A stretch of DNA of 64,000 nucleotides. Source: Novosphingobium sp. ERN07. Lineage in GTDB: Bacteria > Pseudomonadota > Alphaproteobacteria > Sphingomonadales > Sphingomonadaceae. Position numbers and translations under genes: made by a program. Shown in pieces: positions 7,077 through 15,948 of the stretch. Where the stretch lies: positions 1-64,000 of the forward strand of contig NZ_JABAID010000017.1 of assembly GCF_012641335.1 (NCBI RefSeq). The letters are read 5' to 3'. How positions within the stretch are numbered: the stretch's first letter is position 1; each line of letters begins with the position of its first letter. Below the pieces are notes generated by a model that saw only the letters and a list, made by a program, of their open reading frames with translations, did not search any database and had not been told where the DNA came from.

Positions 7077-9998
7077 ATGCTGTCGCTCGCCAATGTGCGC
7101 TCGGCGGGCGGGGCCGCCAGCTACTTTGCCAAGGACAATTACTACGCCCGCGCCGACGCCGATCGGTCCGGGTTATGGGTTGGCAAGGGGGCCGAACGGC
7201 TGGGCCTGTCAGGGACGGTCGAAGCCCGGGCCTTCGAGGCGATCCTGCGCGGTGAGCTGCCCGGTGGCGGGCGGATCGGGCGCGAAGGAGCGGACCACCG
7301 TGCGGGCACCGATCTCACCTTCTCGCTCCCCAAAAGCTGGTCGCTGCTGGCTCTCGTCGGCAAGGACGAGCGCATCATCTCGGCGTACCGGGAAGCGGTG
7401 ATCGAGACGCTGAAGTGGGCAGAGAAGAACGCGGCGTTCTTGCGCGTCGAGCGAGCCGGCAAGGAACGCCAGGTCCAAACCGACAACCTGACCGTGGCCC
7501 TGTTCCAGCACGACACCAACCGCAACCAGGAGCCCAATCTCCACTTCCACGCCGTGGTCGCCAACATGACCCAGGCTCCTGACGGGACCTGGAAGGCGCT
7601 GCGCAATGACCGGCTGTGGCAGCTCAATACCCTGCTCAACGCCATGACCATGGCGCGCTTCCGGGTCGAGGTGGAGAAGCTCGGCTACCGCATTGGGGCG
7701 GTCGGCAAGCATGGCAACTTCGAAGCCGCCGGGATCAGCCGCGAGGCGGTCATGGCCTTCTCGACGCGGCGGCAGGAGGTGCTCGAAGCGCGGCGCGGCA
7801 GCGGGCTCGAGGCGGGGCTGATCGCGACCTTGGCGACGCGCTCGGCCAAGCCGCACGATGTCGATCGCGGCGCCTTGCTGTCCCGCTGGGAGGAGCAGTG
7901 CTGGGGCATGGGCATGGATCTTGTCGGCATGGTGCGCGATGCCCGCGAGCGGTCGGCCGTCATGGCGATTGCCGCGCAGCGGCAGGAACAGGACCGCCCC
8001 ACGATCGCCCAGCGCGGCAGGGTCATGGTCCTCGAACTGGCCGAGCGTCTGGGGATCAAGGCGGGCGATCCCCTGGTCCCTGCACGCATCCATCTGCGGC
8101 CCGCGCAGGAGATCGCCGCGGCCCATGCCGTGGCCTCCGCCGTGCGGCACCTGTCGGAGCGGGAGGCCGCGTTCAAGGCGACTGACCTCGCCAAAGCGGC
8201 GCTCGACTTCGGCCTGCCCACGACCATGCCGCTGATCGAGAAACGCATCGCGCAGCTGGCCGATCAGGGAGCGCTCAGCAAAGGGCGTGGGGCTATGCAG
8301 GGCTGGCTCACCACGACCGAAGCTGCAGCACTGGAGGCCCGCCTGCTGGCCGAGATCGAGCGGGGCAAAGGCGCAGTTCCCCCGATCCAGTCGAGTGAAG
8401 CGGCAGGGGCGCAATTGCAGGCGTCGGCCAACCTCAACTTCGGCATGACGCTCAACCCCGGGCAGGAAGCCGCCGGGCGCATGATCCTCTCCTCGGCCAA
8501 CCGCGTGGTCGCCGTGCAGGGCGTGGCCGGCGCCGGCAAATCGAGTCTGCTGCGCCCCGTCGCGCAGATCCTCGGCGAGCACGGCAAGCAGGTCGTGGGG
8601 CTCGGCGTGCAGAACACCTTGGTGCGCATGCTGGAACGCGAGACCGGCATTCCCTCGATGACCTTGCACCGCTTCCTGGGACAGCATCGGGGGCTCCTTG
8701 AGGGGGCCGCGAGCAAGGCCGAGCTGGCGGCAGCGCGGTCAGCCTATCGCGATACCGTGCTGGTCCTCGACGAGGCCTCGATGGTCTCGACTCGCGATTC
8801 TGACCGGCTGGTCCGGCTCGCCAACCTGCTTGAGGTCGATCGGCTGGTGCTGATGGGTGACCCGAAGCAACTGGGCGCGGTCGAGGCGGGCAAGCCCTTT
8901 GCCCTGGCGCTCGCGGCCGGCACCGAGACCGCCCGGATGGAGACCAACCTCAGGGCGCGCTCGGAGACCTTGCGGCGGGCCCAGGCGGCGGCGCAGCAGG
9001 GCCGCACGGGCGAGGCCATAGAGCATCTCAAGGACCACATCGTCGAGGTCAGCGAGAACGGCGCGGTGGTTGCCGCCGAGCGCTGGCTCTCGCTGTCGCC
9101 GGCCGAGCGCGAGCGGACCGGGATCTACGTCTCGGGCCGGCAGCTGCGCGATGAGGTGAACCGGGCGGTGCAGACCGGCCTTGCCACCAACGGCGAGATC
9201 GGTCCGGAGAGCCGCAATCTCACGGTCCTCTCGCGGGTCAATGGCACGCGCGAGGAGCTGCGCCAAACCGCAACCTACGAGCCGGGCATGGTGCTGGAGC
9301 TGACTACCCGGCAGACGCGCCAGCACCTTGGCAAAGGGCGGTATGACATTGTCCAGGTGGACGCGGGCAAGGGGCAGGTAACGCTGCGGGACGCCCATGG
9401 CCGCAGCCATACCTTCACGCCCTCACGTCTTGGCACCACCGGAGACAATCAGGCCATCCAGCTGCACGAACGCAAGCCCCTCACGCTCTACACCGGCGAC
9501 ACCATCCGCTGGACCGCCAACGATCACCAGCGCGGGCTGATCAATGCCGACCGGGCGACCATCGCGGCCATCACGCAGGAGGGGGTGACCGTGCGAACAT
9601 CGAGCGGCTTGGAGCATGCACTCAAGTCCGATGATCCGATGCTGCAACGGATTGACCTTGCCTATGCGCTCAATGCCCACATGGCGCAGGGACTGACCAG
9701 CGACAAAGGCATCGCGGTGATGGACAGCCGAGCCAGGAAGCTGCTCTCCGCCCGCAACTTCCTCGTGACCATCACCCGCCTGCGTGACGAGCTCACCCTG
9801 ATCGTGGACAACCGCGACCAGGTCGAGGTCGGCATCGGTCGCAATCCCGGGGACAAGACCTCGGCGCTGGAGGTAACCCAGCGGCTGGGTGCGGCGGCTG
9901 CCAAGGGCCAGGCTGCCGGCAAGGCGGCGGAGCCAGAGCGGCATACCGAGTTGGAACGCACGATCGAGCGCGTGAAGCCTTTCGAGATCGGACTGTGA
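7077..9998 (+). CDS. MobF-family conjugative relaxase with C-terminal helicase (TraI/TrwC-like)
   Basis: A 973-residue protein that would nick and unwind DNA for transfer. The N-terminal TrwC relaxase domain shows the tyrosine pair (Tyr22, Tyr23 in KDNYYARA), Asp79 (AGTDLTFSLPKSW) and the metal histidines His145 and PNLHFHAVV (His156, His158). The helicase half has Walker A VQGVAGAGKSS (about 480-490), Walker B VLVLDEASMVS (about 561), MGDPKQLGAV, and a late YALNAHMAQGLTSDKG motif. Size and domain order are normal for the family, so it appears intact. No type IV secretion or coupling-protein genes are visible, so the element is mobilizable or its transfer genes lie left of the window. Confidence 0.93.
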   Translation: MLSLANVRSAGGAASYFAKDNYYARADADRSGLWVGKGAERLGLSGTVEARAFEAILRGELPGGGRIGREGADHRAGTDLTFSLPKSWSLLALVGKDERIISAYREAVIETLKWAEKNAAFLRVERAGKERQVQTDNLTVALFQHDTNRNQEPNLHFHAVVANMTQAPDGTWKALRNDRLWQLNTLLNAMTMARFRVEVEKLGYRIGAVGKHGNFEAAGISREAVMAFSTRRQEVLEARRGSGLEAGLIATLATRSAKPHDVDRGALLSRWEEQCWGMGMDLVGMVRDARERSAVMAIAAQRQEQDRPTIAQRGRVMVLELAERLGIKAGDPLVPARIHLRPAQEIAAAHAVASAVRHLSEREAAFKATDLAKAALDFGLPTTMPLIEKRIAQLADQGALSKGRGAMQGWLTTTEAAALEARLLAEIERGKGAVPPIQSSEAAGAQLQASANLNFGMTLNPGQEAAGRMILSSANRVVAVQGVAGAGKSSLLRPVAQILGEHGKQVVGLGVQNTLVRMLERETGIPSMTLHRFLGQHRGLLEGAASKAELAAARSAYRDTVLVLDEASMVSTRDSDRLVRLANLLEVDRLVLMGDPKQLGAVEAGKPFALALAAGTETARMETNLRARSETLRRAQAAAQQGRTGEAIEHLKDHIVEVSENGAVVAAERWLSLSPAERERTGIYVSGRQLRDEVNRAVQTGLATNGEIGPESRNLTVLSRVNGTREELRQTATYEPGMVLELTTRQTRQHLGKGRYDIVQVDAGKGQVTLRDAHGRSHTFTPSRLGTTGDNQAIQLHERKPLTLYTGDTIRWTANDHQRGLINADRATIAAITQEGVTVRTSSGLEHALKSDDPMLQRIDLAYALNAHMAQGLTSDKGIAVMDSRARKLLSARNFLVTITRLRDELTLIVDNRDQVEVGIGRNPGDKTSALEVTQRLGAAAAKGQAAGKAAEPERHTELERTIERVKPFEIGL

Positions 9999-10011
9999 CG
10001 CAAGGTCCGTC

Positions 10012-11298
10012 CTAACGGCTGGGCCAGCCGAGCATCTTCGCTGGCGCCGGAAAGATCCCCAGCAGCATCGCGCCCCACGCTTCCGCGATCTCCCGGCGCC
10101 GCGTGAGGTAGGCAGCGCGGTTGTAGGCGCCTTCCGAGCCCGAGATGCCCTCCGGGATATGCGCCAGCATCAGGTCGATGACATGGCGATCCCCCGGCGT
10201 ACCGCCGCGCTCGGCCCATTCGTTCATGATGGTCGAGAACGAGGCCCGCCAGCCATGCGGCACGTGGCGGCCCTGATAGCCGCAGCGGTTGTAGAAGTAG
10301 CTCAGTGTGTTCTCGCTCATCGGCACCCGCGCATTGCGGTTGCTGGGGAACACGAGCGGCCCGCGTCCGGTCAGCGCACGCACCGCGCGGAGTACGGCCA
10401 CGGCCTCGGCCGACAGCGGCACCAGGTGCTCGAAGCCTTCGTCGTGCTTGAGCTCAAGCATCAGCTTCATCCGGGTGGCAGGCACCCGCCATAGCGCATC
10501 GGAGCAGGGCGCCTCGCTGGTCCAGTCCACGTGCTCGATCTCGGTCCAGGGCAGCGCGCGAATCATCCCGGGGCGCTGGGCGGTCAGCGCCAGGAAGCGC
10601 GAGGCAAGCTTGGTCAGCGGTGAGGCCGGCTCGGCCTCGGTCTTGCGGATCATATCATGCAGGGCCTCGAGCGAGACCAGCGCCGGGCGCTTGCGGGCGC
10701 GCGGCACGGGCCTCAGCGCCTTGGTCACCACGCCCGCCGGATCGCGGGCTGCTGCGCCCTCGGCGATCGCATGGACAAACACCGCCGAGATCCGCTGGCG
10801 CACCCGGTGCGCGGTCTCGATCGCGCCGCGCTGCTCGATCTTGCGCAAGACCGACAGCACCAGCGGCTCATCGATCTCGCGGATGGGTAGCTTGCCGATC
10901 CAGGGGAACACCTCCTTCTCGAGGCTGCCAATGACATCGCCCGCATGGACCCGCGTCCAGCGGCTCTCCTGTAGATCATACCAGCCCCGCGCCAGCGCCT
11001 CGAAGGTGTTGCCGGCCGCCACCGCGCGCTCGACCTTGGCCTTTTGCGCCTCAAGCCCGGGATCGCGGCCTTCGGCCAGCATCTTGCGTGCTTCGATCTT
11101 CCGGTCACGCGCCGCCTTCAGGGGCAGATCGGGGTAGCTGCCCAGAACGAGCCGCCGTTCCTTGCCGGCAAACCGGTACTTCAAGCGCCAGCTGCGATGG
11201 CCGGACTTGGTCACATAGAGGTAGAGGCCCTCGGAATCGGCGAGCTTGTAATCCTTGTCCCTGGCCTTGGCATTCTTGATGGCGAGTTCTGTGAGCAT
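10012..11298 (-). CDS. int: Tyrosine integrase of a tRNA-Ser-targeting genomic island (P4-like)
   Basis: A 428-residue tyrosine recombinase with an N-terminal arm-binding domain (DUF4102-type; LADSEGLYLYVTKSG), a core-binding domain about 95-190 and a catalytic domain. Catalytic residues are Arg242 (TAQRPGMIRALPW), His348 and Arg351 (VPHGWRASF), His380 (LMLAHIPEG) and a tyrosine at 392 (AYNRAAYL). It starts about 160 bases from the 3' end of tRNA-Ser, the usual position of a P4-type integrase next to its attachment site. It is convergent with the relaxase gene, with only 13 bases between them. The frame is full length, so the island may still excise. Confidence 0.93.
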   Translation of the reverse strand: MLTELAIKNAKARDKDYKLADSEGLYLYVTKSGHRSWRLKYRFAGKERRLVLGSYPDLPLKAARDRKIEARKMLAEGRDPGLEAQKAKVERAVAAGNTFEALARGWYDLQESRWTRVHAGDVIGSLEKEVFPWIGKLPIREIDEPLVLSVLRKIEQRGAIETAHRVRQRISAVFVHAIAEGAAARDPAGVVTKALRPVPRARKRPALVSLEALHDMIRKTEAEPASPLTKLASRFLALTAQRPGMIRALPWTEIEHVDWTSEAPCSDALWRVPATRMKLMLELKHDEGFEHLVPLSAEAVAVLRAVRALTGRGPLVFPSNRNARVPMSENTLSYFYNRCGYQGRHVPHGWRASFSTIMNEWAERGGTPGDRHVIDLMLAHIPEGISGSEGAYNRAAYLTRRREIAEAWGAMLLGIFPAPAKMLGWPSR

Positions 11299-11456
11299 GG
11301 ATGCCCCCGGATGTGCGATTCAGTGCCCCCACAAACGCCCCCGGATGGGTGCGGATGCATCGGGATTGATCGAAACAAATCAGGAACAATACTGACCGCA
11401 AAACGCCCAAAACGCAAGGAAAATAGGACTTTAGGGGAGCCTTGCAGATCATAAGG

Positions 11457-11549
11457 TGGCGGAGACGGAGGGATTCGAACCCTCGGTACCGGATTTACCA
11501 GTACGACGGTTTAGCAAACCGTTGGTTTCAGCCACTCACCCACGTCTCC
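11457..11549 (-). tRNA. serT: tRNA-Ser (anticodon GCT)
   Basis: Transcribed right to left from GGAGACG at 11549 to an encoded CCA at 11457-11459. The acceptor arms (GGAGACG/CGTCTCC), anticodon loop TTGCTAA (GCT), a long variable arm typical of tRNA-Ser and the GGTTCGAATCCC T arm are all present. The 3' end faces the integrase gene, so the tRNA 3' half is the likely attachment site, kept intact by the insertion. The gene symbol is generic; the call is secure from the structure. Confidence 0.95.
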
Positions 11550-11778
11550 GGATCGCAGCGGCGAGGGGGCGCTATAACGAGGGTTGTTGGGGGCGGCAAG
11601 GGCTGGTTTGGCAAAAAATCGCAAGGCGGCAAAATTCCCTGAAACCGGCGCTTGGGCGCATTTCTGACTCGGCTCATCGCCCGTTCATTGTGATGAGGCC
11701 AGCCTTGGATTCAGGTGAAAACGCAGGGGACCGTGCCGTTTCTCCCGGTGGAGTGGATGACGGGCGCGATCTGACGGG

Positions 11779-12588
11779 ATGGACGCGAAAATGACGAATC
11801 GCTTGAAGATCAGGGTGCTCGCGCCCGCCGTGGCCGCTATTCTGGCCTTGATTGGCAGTCCGGTGGCGGCGCAGGTGGAAACGGTCGATCCCAATGCGGT
11901 GATCGATGGTGATCTGGTTGCTCCAGGCACAACGCCAGCCCAACCGGCTGCAACGCCTGCGGGTTCCGAGGTCGGGATGCTGCCTGCGCTTCCGGCTGAA
12001 ACGCCGTCTGCAACGGAAGCCTATGTTCCGCCAGCCTCATCCACACCCGCTCCATCGCAGGGGATACCGCCGGCGCAGGCTGCCACGGCGGCGGCGGGTG
12101 CGAATGGTTCGTATAAGGAGGATGACCTGATCGGTGCCGCCGAAGGCGTGTTTGGCAAAGGCGCGGCGGGGCTGGCCGATCTGATCAAGGACTTGCTGAA
12201 GAAGCAGGGCGAACCCAATGCCTATATCGTCGGGCGCGAGGCAGGCGGCGCGCTTGTCGTTGGCCTGCGTTATGGTTCGGGCACGCTGCACCACAAGGTG
12301 GAGGGCGAGCGTCCGGTCTATTGGACCGGCCCTTCCATCGGTTTCGATGCGGGGGCAAATGCGGCAAGCACCTTCGTGCTGGTCTACAACCTTTATGACA
12401 GCGAAGAGCTGTATACCCGTTTCGCTGCGGGTGAGGGGCAGGCCTATCTGATCGGCGGGTTCCATGTCAGCTATGTGCGCAAGGGCGACAAGGTGCTGAT
12501 TCCGGTGCGTTCGGGCGCTGGGCTGCGGCTGGGCATCAATGGTGGCTACATGAAGTTTTCCAAGAAGCAGAAGTGGTTCCCGTTCTGA
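11779..12588 (+). CDS. EipA-like envelope protein (DUF1134)
   Basis: A 269-residue exported protein. A signal peptide ends in GSPVAAQ, a Pro/Ala/Thr-rich linker covers about 30-105, and a DUF1134 domain follows (DDLIGAAEGVFGKGAAGLADLIKD region, then YIVGREAGGALVVGLRYG and GINGGYMKFSKKQKWFPF). A second ATG at 11791 (MTNRLK) may be the true start. The Brucella member EipA is a periplasmic envelope-integrity protein needed for virulence; function here is inferred from the family. It lies just outside the island, beside tRNA-Ser, and is probably core chromosome. Confidence 0.82.
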   Translation: MDAKMTNRLKIRVLAPAVAAILALIGSPVAAQVETVDPNAVIDGDLVAPGTTPAQPAATPAGSEVGMLPALPAETPSATEAYVPPASSTPAPSQGIPPAQAATAAAGANGSYKEDDLIGAAEGVFGKGAAGLADLIKDLLKKQGEPNAYIVGREAGGALVVGLRYGSGTLHHKVEGERPVYWTGPSIGFDAGANAASTFVLVYNLYDSEELYTRFAAGEGQAYLIGGFHVSYVRKGDKVLIPVRSGAGLRLGINGGYMKFSKKQKWFPF

Positions 12589-12640
12589 GGCTTTGCGGCA
12601 ACTTCTGAACGAATTTGGGTGCGCATACCTTATTATTGAA

Positions 12641-12717
12641 ATGCGGGGTTGCCCCGGCGGGTTTCCGGCGGCATGGAGCCGCCGCAATTTGCTCCCCGTG
12701 AAAGAGGCCTGCGAACC
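12641..12717 (+). promoter_or_regulatory. Structured 5' leader of the aminotransferase gene
   Basis: The 77 bases before the start codon hold two short GC hairpins: GGGG/CCCC (12645-12648 with 12652-12655) and GGCGGC/GCCGCC (12667-12672 with 12678-12683). A CCCCG further down could pair with the first GGGG instead. This could be an attenuator or small riboregulator, or simply GC-rich leader sequence. No known riboswitch class was recognised. Confidence 0.25.
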
Positions 12718-13887
12718 ATGCTCGAAAATCTTGCCGCCCAGCCCGCCGATGCGTTGCTGGCGCTGATCAAGCTCCACAACGCCGATCCGCGCGCTGACAA
12801 GATCGACCTTGGCGTGGGCGTTTACCGCACGTCGGACGGCGATACGCCGGTGTTCGAGGCGATCAAGGCCGCCGAGGCCAAGCTGCTGGCGGATCAGGAT
12901 TCGAAGGCCTACCTTGGCCCAGAAGGCGACATGGGCTTTGTCCACGCGCTGATCCCCTATGTTTTCGGTGCGGACTTTGATCGTTCGAAGGTTGAAGGGA
13001 TGCAGGCTCCCGGCGGCACTGGCGCCGTGCGTCTGGCTGTGGAAGTGGCCAAGCGTTCTGGCGTGAAGCGGGTGTGGATGGGCACGCCTTCGTGGCCCAA
13101 CCACGCGCAGATCATCGCAGCGGTGGGTGTTGAACTGAAGACGTTCAGCCACATGACTGCCGATGGCCTTGCCGATCTCGATGCGCTGAAGGCCGCGCTG
13201 GCGCAGGCCGAACCCGGCGATGCCGTGTTGCTACATGGCTGCTGCCACAACCCGACCGGCGTGGACTACACGCAAGCGCAGTGGGACGAGATTGCCCCGT
13301 TGCTGGTGGAACGCCAGGTTTTGCCGTTGCTCGATCTTGCCTATCAGGGCCTTGGTGCGGGCATGGAAGCCGATGCCTATGGCTTGCGCAAGGTGCTGTC
13401 GGTCGTGCCCGAAGCGCTTGTTGCCTATTCGTGCGACAAGAACTTTGGTCTTTACCGTGACCGCGTCGGTGCGTTCTACGCAGTCACATCGGATGCGACC
13501 GCGCTGGCCAATGCAATGGCCAATGGTGCGACGATTGCGCGCGCATCGTGGTCGATGCCGCCCGATCATGGTGCGGCTGCGGTGCGTCTGATCCTTGAGG
13601 ATGCCGATCTGACCGCGATGTGGCTGGCCGAGCTGGACGAGATGCGCGACCGGATGCGTTGGGTGCGTGATCGCCTTGCAGCGGCAAAACAGGTGGGGCC
13701 AATCGACATGGCACGACTGGGCGTTCAAAATGGCCTGTTCTCGATGCTGCCGCTGAATGGCGAACAGATCCTTGCGATCCGCGAAAAGCACGGCGTTTAC
13801 ATGGCAGGTTCGGGCCGCATCAACATTGCCGGGCTGACCACGGGCAATATCGACAAGTTCGTCGAGGCGCTGCGCGACGTTGCCTGA
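12718..13887 (+). CDS. tyrB: Aromatic/aspartate aminotransferase, class I PLP-dependent
   Basis: A 389-residue fold-type I aminotransferase of the AspC/TyrB subgroup. Seen are CCHNPTGVDYT, Asp206 in LLDLAYQG, the PLP lysine Lys241 in SCDKNFGLYRDRVG, and the carboxylate arginine in SGRINIAGL near the end. It transfers amino groups between aspartate or aromatic amino acids and 2-oxoglutarate. The ATG at 12718 (MLENLAAQPADALL) matches family N-termini; the 23 upstream in-frame codons overlap the hairpin leader. A terminator follows. TyrB versus AspC preference cannot be decided from sequence alone. Confidence 0.88.
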   Translation: MLENLAAQPADALLALIKLHNADPRADKIDLGVGVYRTSDGDTPVFEAIKAAEAKLLADQDSKAYLGPEGDMGFVHALIPYVFGADFDRSKVEGMQAPGGTGAVRLAVEVAKRSGVKRVWMGTPSWPNHAQIIAAVGVELKTFSHMTADGLADLDALKAALAQAEPGDAVLLHGCCHNPTGVDYTQAQWDEIAPLLVERQVLPLLDLAYQGLGAGMEADAYGLRKVLSVVPEALVAYSCDKNFGLYRDRVGAFYAVTSDATALANAMANGATIARASWSMPPDHGAAAVRLILEDADLTAMWLAELDEMRDRMRWVRDRLAAAKQVGPIDMARLGVQNGLFSMLPLNGEQILAIREKHGVYMAGSGRINIAGLTTGNIDKFVEALRDVA

Positions 13888-13907
13888 GACAGCGAGACCT
13901 GAGAGAG

Positions 13908-13943
13908 AAAGGGCGGGGCCTTGCGGCTCCGCCCCTTTCGTTT
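13908..13943 (+). terminator. Intrinsic terminator after the aminotransferase gene
   Basis: AAAGGGCGGGGCC and GGCTCCGCCCCTTT form a GC-rich stem with a short loop, followed by CGTTTG. It sits between convergent genes, 20 bases after the aminotransferase stop, and can serve both strands. Confidence 0.7.
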
Positions 13944-13947
13944 GTGA

Positions 13948-14868
13948 TCAAAAATCTGCCGCGCGTGATTGCCGCCTGGTTTCGGCAAAGCTGTCTGCGC
14001 GGAACTTTTCGAAGGCCACGCGCTGATCAAAGCCGGGGTCTTTGGGATAATCCTGATATTCCGCGATGATCTCGTCAAAGATCTCGCGCACTTCTTCCTT
14101 ATGGTCAGAGTGCGAGAAGATATGGAGGCGATTGGCCTTCATCGCTTCGATCACGCGCGCGCCGATGACGTCTGGCTCCATGCCAAACTCGTGAAGGCCC
14201 TGCAGCCGTTCGACAGCGGTAGGGTCGACCGGCTTCATTGCGCCCTTCAGGGCATCGGGGCGCACATCGTCACTGGCATAGATATAGCTTTTGACTAGGC
14301 CGGGGCAGAGTACCGAAACGCCGATCTGATATTTCAGCAGCGAATAGTGCAGCGATTCCGAAAGCCCGCGCACCGCGAACTTTGTGGTGTTGTAGATGCC
14401 GGGGCTACCTGCGGCGAGGAATGCGGCCATCGAGGCGGTGTTCACAACGTGACCGCCCTTCTGCTCGCCCGCTTTCACCCGTTCGACCATGCGCGGCACG
14501 AAGGTCATCACCCCGTTGATCACGCCGTGCAGGTTGACGCCCATTAGCCAGTCCCAGTCATCGTAGGATGATTCCTCGATGGGCTGGAACAGGTTCACGC
14601 CTGCGTTGTTGCACAGGATCGATACGGGGCCGAATTTGGCTTCGACTTCATCCGCAGCCGCCTTGAAGCCATCGCGGTTGGCCACGTCCAGTTGGACGCC
14701 CATAACTTCCCGATTGTCGAGCGCGGCAAGCGCCTTGTTGATCGAATCCTGCCGGATATCCGCAATGGCGACCTTGCAGCCTTCATTGAGGAGCTGCCGC
14801 ACAAGGCCAATGCCGACGCCGTTGGCACCGCCTGTCACAAAGGCGGTGCGGCCTGCGAAATCCTTCAT
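13948..14868 (-). CDS. LigD/LigL-like short-chain dehydrogenase 1
   Basis: A 306-residue classical SDR: TGGANGVG cofactor loop, Asp37 in ADIRQD pointing to NAD preference, NNAGVN, Ser and YNTTK catalytic residues. The stretch DDWDWLMGVNLHGVINGVM closely recalls the C-alpha dehydrogenases LigD/L/N/O, which oxidise the benzylic alcohol of lignin beta-aryl ethers in Sphingobium SYK-6. Its start overlaps the stop of the upstream SDR gene (14865-14868), so the two are coupled. It is a paralogue of its neighbour, perhaps with different stereochemical preference. Exact substrate is unknown. Confidence 0.82.
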   Translation of the reverse strand: MKDFAGRTAFVTGGANGVGIGLVRQLLNEGCKVAIADIRQDSINKALAALDNREVMGVQLDVANRDGFKAAADEVEAKFGPVSILCNNAGVNLFQPIEESSYDDWDWLMGVNLHGVINGVMTFVPRMVERVKAGEQKGGHVVNTASMAAFLAAGSPGIYNTTKFAVRGLSESLHYSLLKYQIGVSVLCPGLVKSYIYASDDVRPDALKGAMKPVDPTAVERLQGLHEFGMEPDVIGARVIEAMKANRLHIFSHSDHKEEVREIFDEIIAEYQDYPKDPGFDQRVAFEKFRADSFAETRRQSRAADF

Positions 14869-15785
14869 GCGCCGCGCCCCTCCTTGAGTTTTGCCTGACG
14901 GGCGATTTCGTCAGTGATCGCCGGGTTGCGGAAGAGCATGGCGAAGGTCTGCTTGTATTCGGGGTTTTCGGGCAGGTGGGTCTGCACCGCTGCAGTTGTT
15001 GCTTCACCCCGCTCTCTGACCCCGGCGAGGAATTCGGCGTGGGTTAGAATATAGAGTTCGTCGTTGAGAATGCCTTCCAGCACGCGCTCGCCGACCTGCT
15101 CTTTGGTCTGGTACAAATGCATGAAATTGCCACCAGCGGCGCGGCGCTTGTCCGCTTCGGCATAGCCGGTGTCGGCGAGGTCCGCAGGACGCGTCTTGGC
15201 GGCATCTGCAATGTTCGATTGCACTGCACCGGGGCAAAACGCGCTGCAGATCACGCCGCGCGATTCGAGTTCGGGGCGCATGCATTCCATCATCGATGTG
15301 ACGGCAGCTTTGCCAGATGAATAGATGGTGGTCATGCCGACCGGCACCAGCGCGCTCATGGAGGCGGTGCAGACGATATGGCCGCCTTCGCCGTGCGCCA
15401 GAATGCGCGGGAGCATCGTCACGATGCCGTTGATCGCGCCGCCCACGTTTACGCCCATGACCCAGTCCCAGTCAGCATAGGTGGCAAGCTCGGTCGGTCC
15501 GACAACGGCAACGCCAGCGTTGTTGACGAGGATGTGGATCTTGCCGAACTTCGCCTCAACCGTATCGGCCACTTCGGCAAACTGCGTGCGGTTGGTCACG
15601 TCCAGCTTTACCGCCAGCACGCGGTCCCCTCCGTCCAGTTCCGCGACCGCCGAATCGAGGTGGTCCTGACGGATGTCGGCAATGGTCACGTTCATGCCCG
15701 CGCCCAGCAGAGCCTTGGCGATGCCAAGCCCGATGCCGCTGGCGCCGCCCGTTACGAACGCAGTCTTGCCTGGCAGATTTTGCAT
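14865..15785 (-). CDS. LigD/LigL-like short-chain dehydrogenase 2
   Basis: A 306-residue SDR with TGGASGIG, ADIRQD, NNAGVA and the catalytic IYSSGK. ADWDWVMGVNVGGAINGIV is again LigD-family-like, as is the GAVQSNI stretch. It is the first gene of a two-gene leftward operon. The 160-bp region between it and the divergent MFS gene contains a 21-bp operator shared with the carotenoid-oxygenase promoter. This places the SDR pair in the same regulon and supports a role in oxidising side-chain alcohols of lignin-derived aromatics. Confidence 0.82.
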   Translation of the reverse strand: MQNLPGKTAFVTGGASGIGLGIAKALLGAGMNVTIADIRQDHLDSAVAELDGGDRVLAVKLDVTNRTQFAEVADTVEAKFGKIHILVNNAGVAVVGPTELATYADWDWVMGVNVGGAINGIVTMLPRILAHGEGGHIVCTASMSALVPVGMTTIYSSGKAAVTSMMECMRPELESRGVICSAFCPGAVQSNIADAAKTRPADLADTGYAEADKRRAAGGNFMHLYQTKEQVGERVLEGILNDELYILTHAEFLAGVRERGEATTAAVQTHLPENPEYKQTFAMLFRNPAITDEIARQAKLKEGRGA

Positions 15786-15871
15786 TCATCCTCTCCTCAA
15801 GGTTTGTGCCCGGCGGCGGTTGGAGCACCGGTCGGGAATCATTTTTCACCTTGTGTATTCACCAGCAAGGA

Positions 15872-15892
15872 ATTGTATGCAAGACTAACAAT
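15872..15892. promoter_or_regulatory. 21-bp operator, copy 1 (MarR regulon candidate)
   Basis: ATTGTATG, five bases, CTAACAAT: an imperfect inverted repeat between the divergent SDR and MFS genes. Both eight-base half-sites are identical to those of the operator at 26313-26333, which lies next to a marR gene. Two identical pairs with identical spacing 10.4 kb apart are unlikely by chance. Binding by the MarR protein is inferred. Confidence 0.7.
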
Positions 15893-15948
15893 ATCGCCGC
15901 ATCGAAATGCACCGCCAAAGCGGGCTCTGCGGAAGGAGAGGAGAAGTC

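Noticed and set aside
1..11456. A second copy of the tRNA-Ser 3' end marking the other island boundary
   Set aside because: No direct repeat of the T-arm/acceptor sequence could be found by eye, so the boundary probably lies outside the window.
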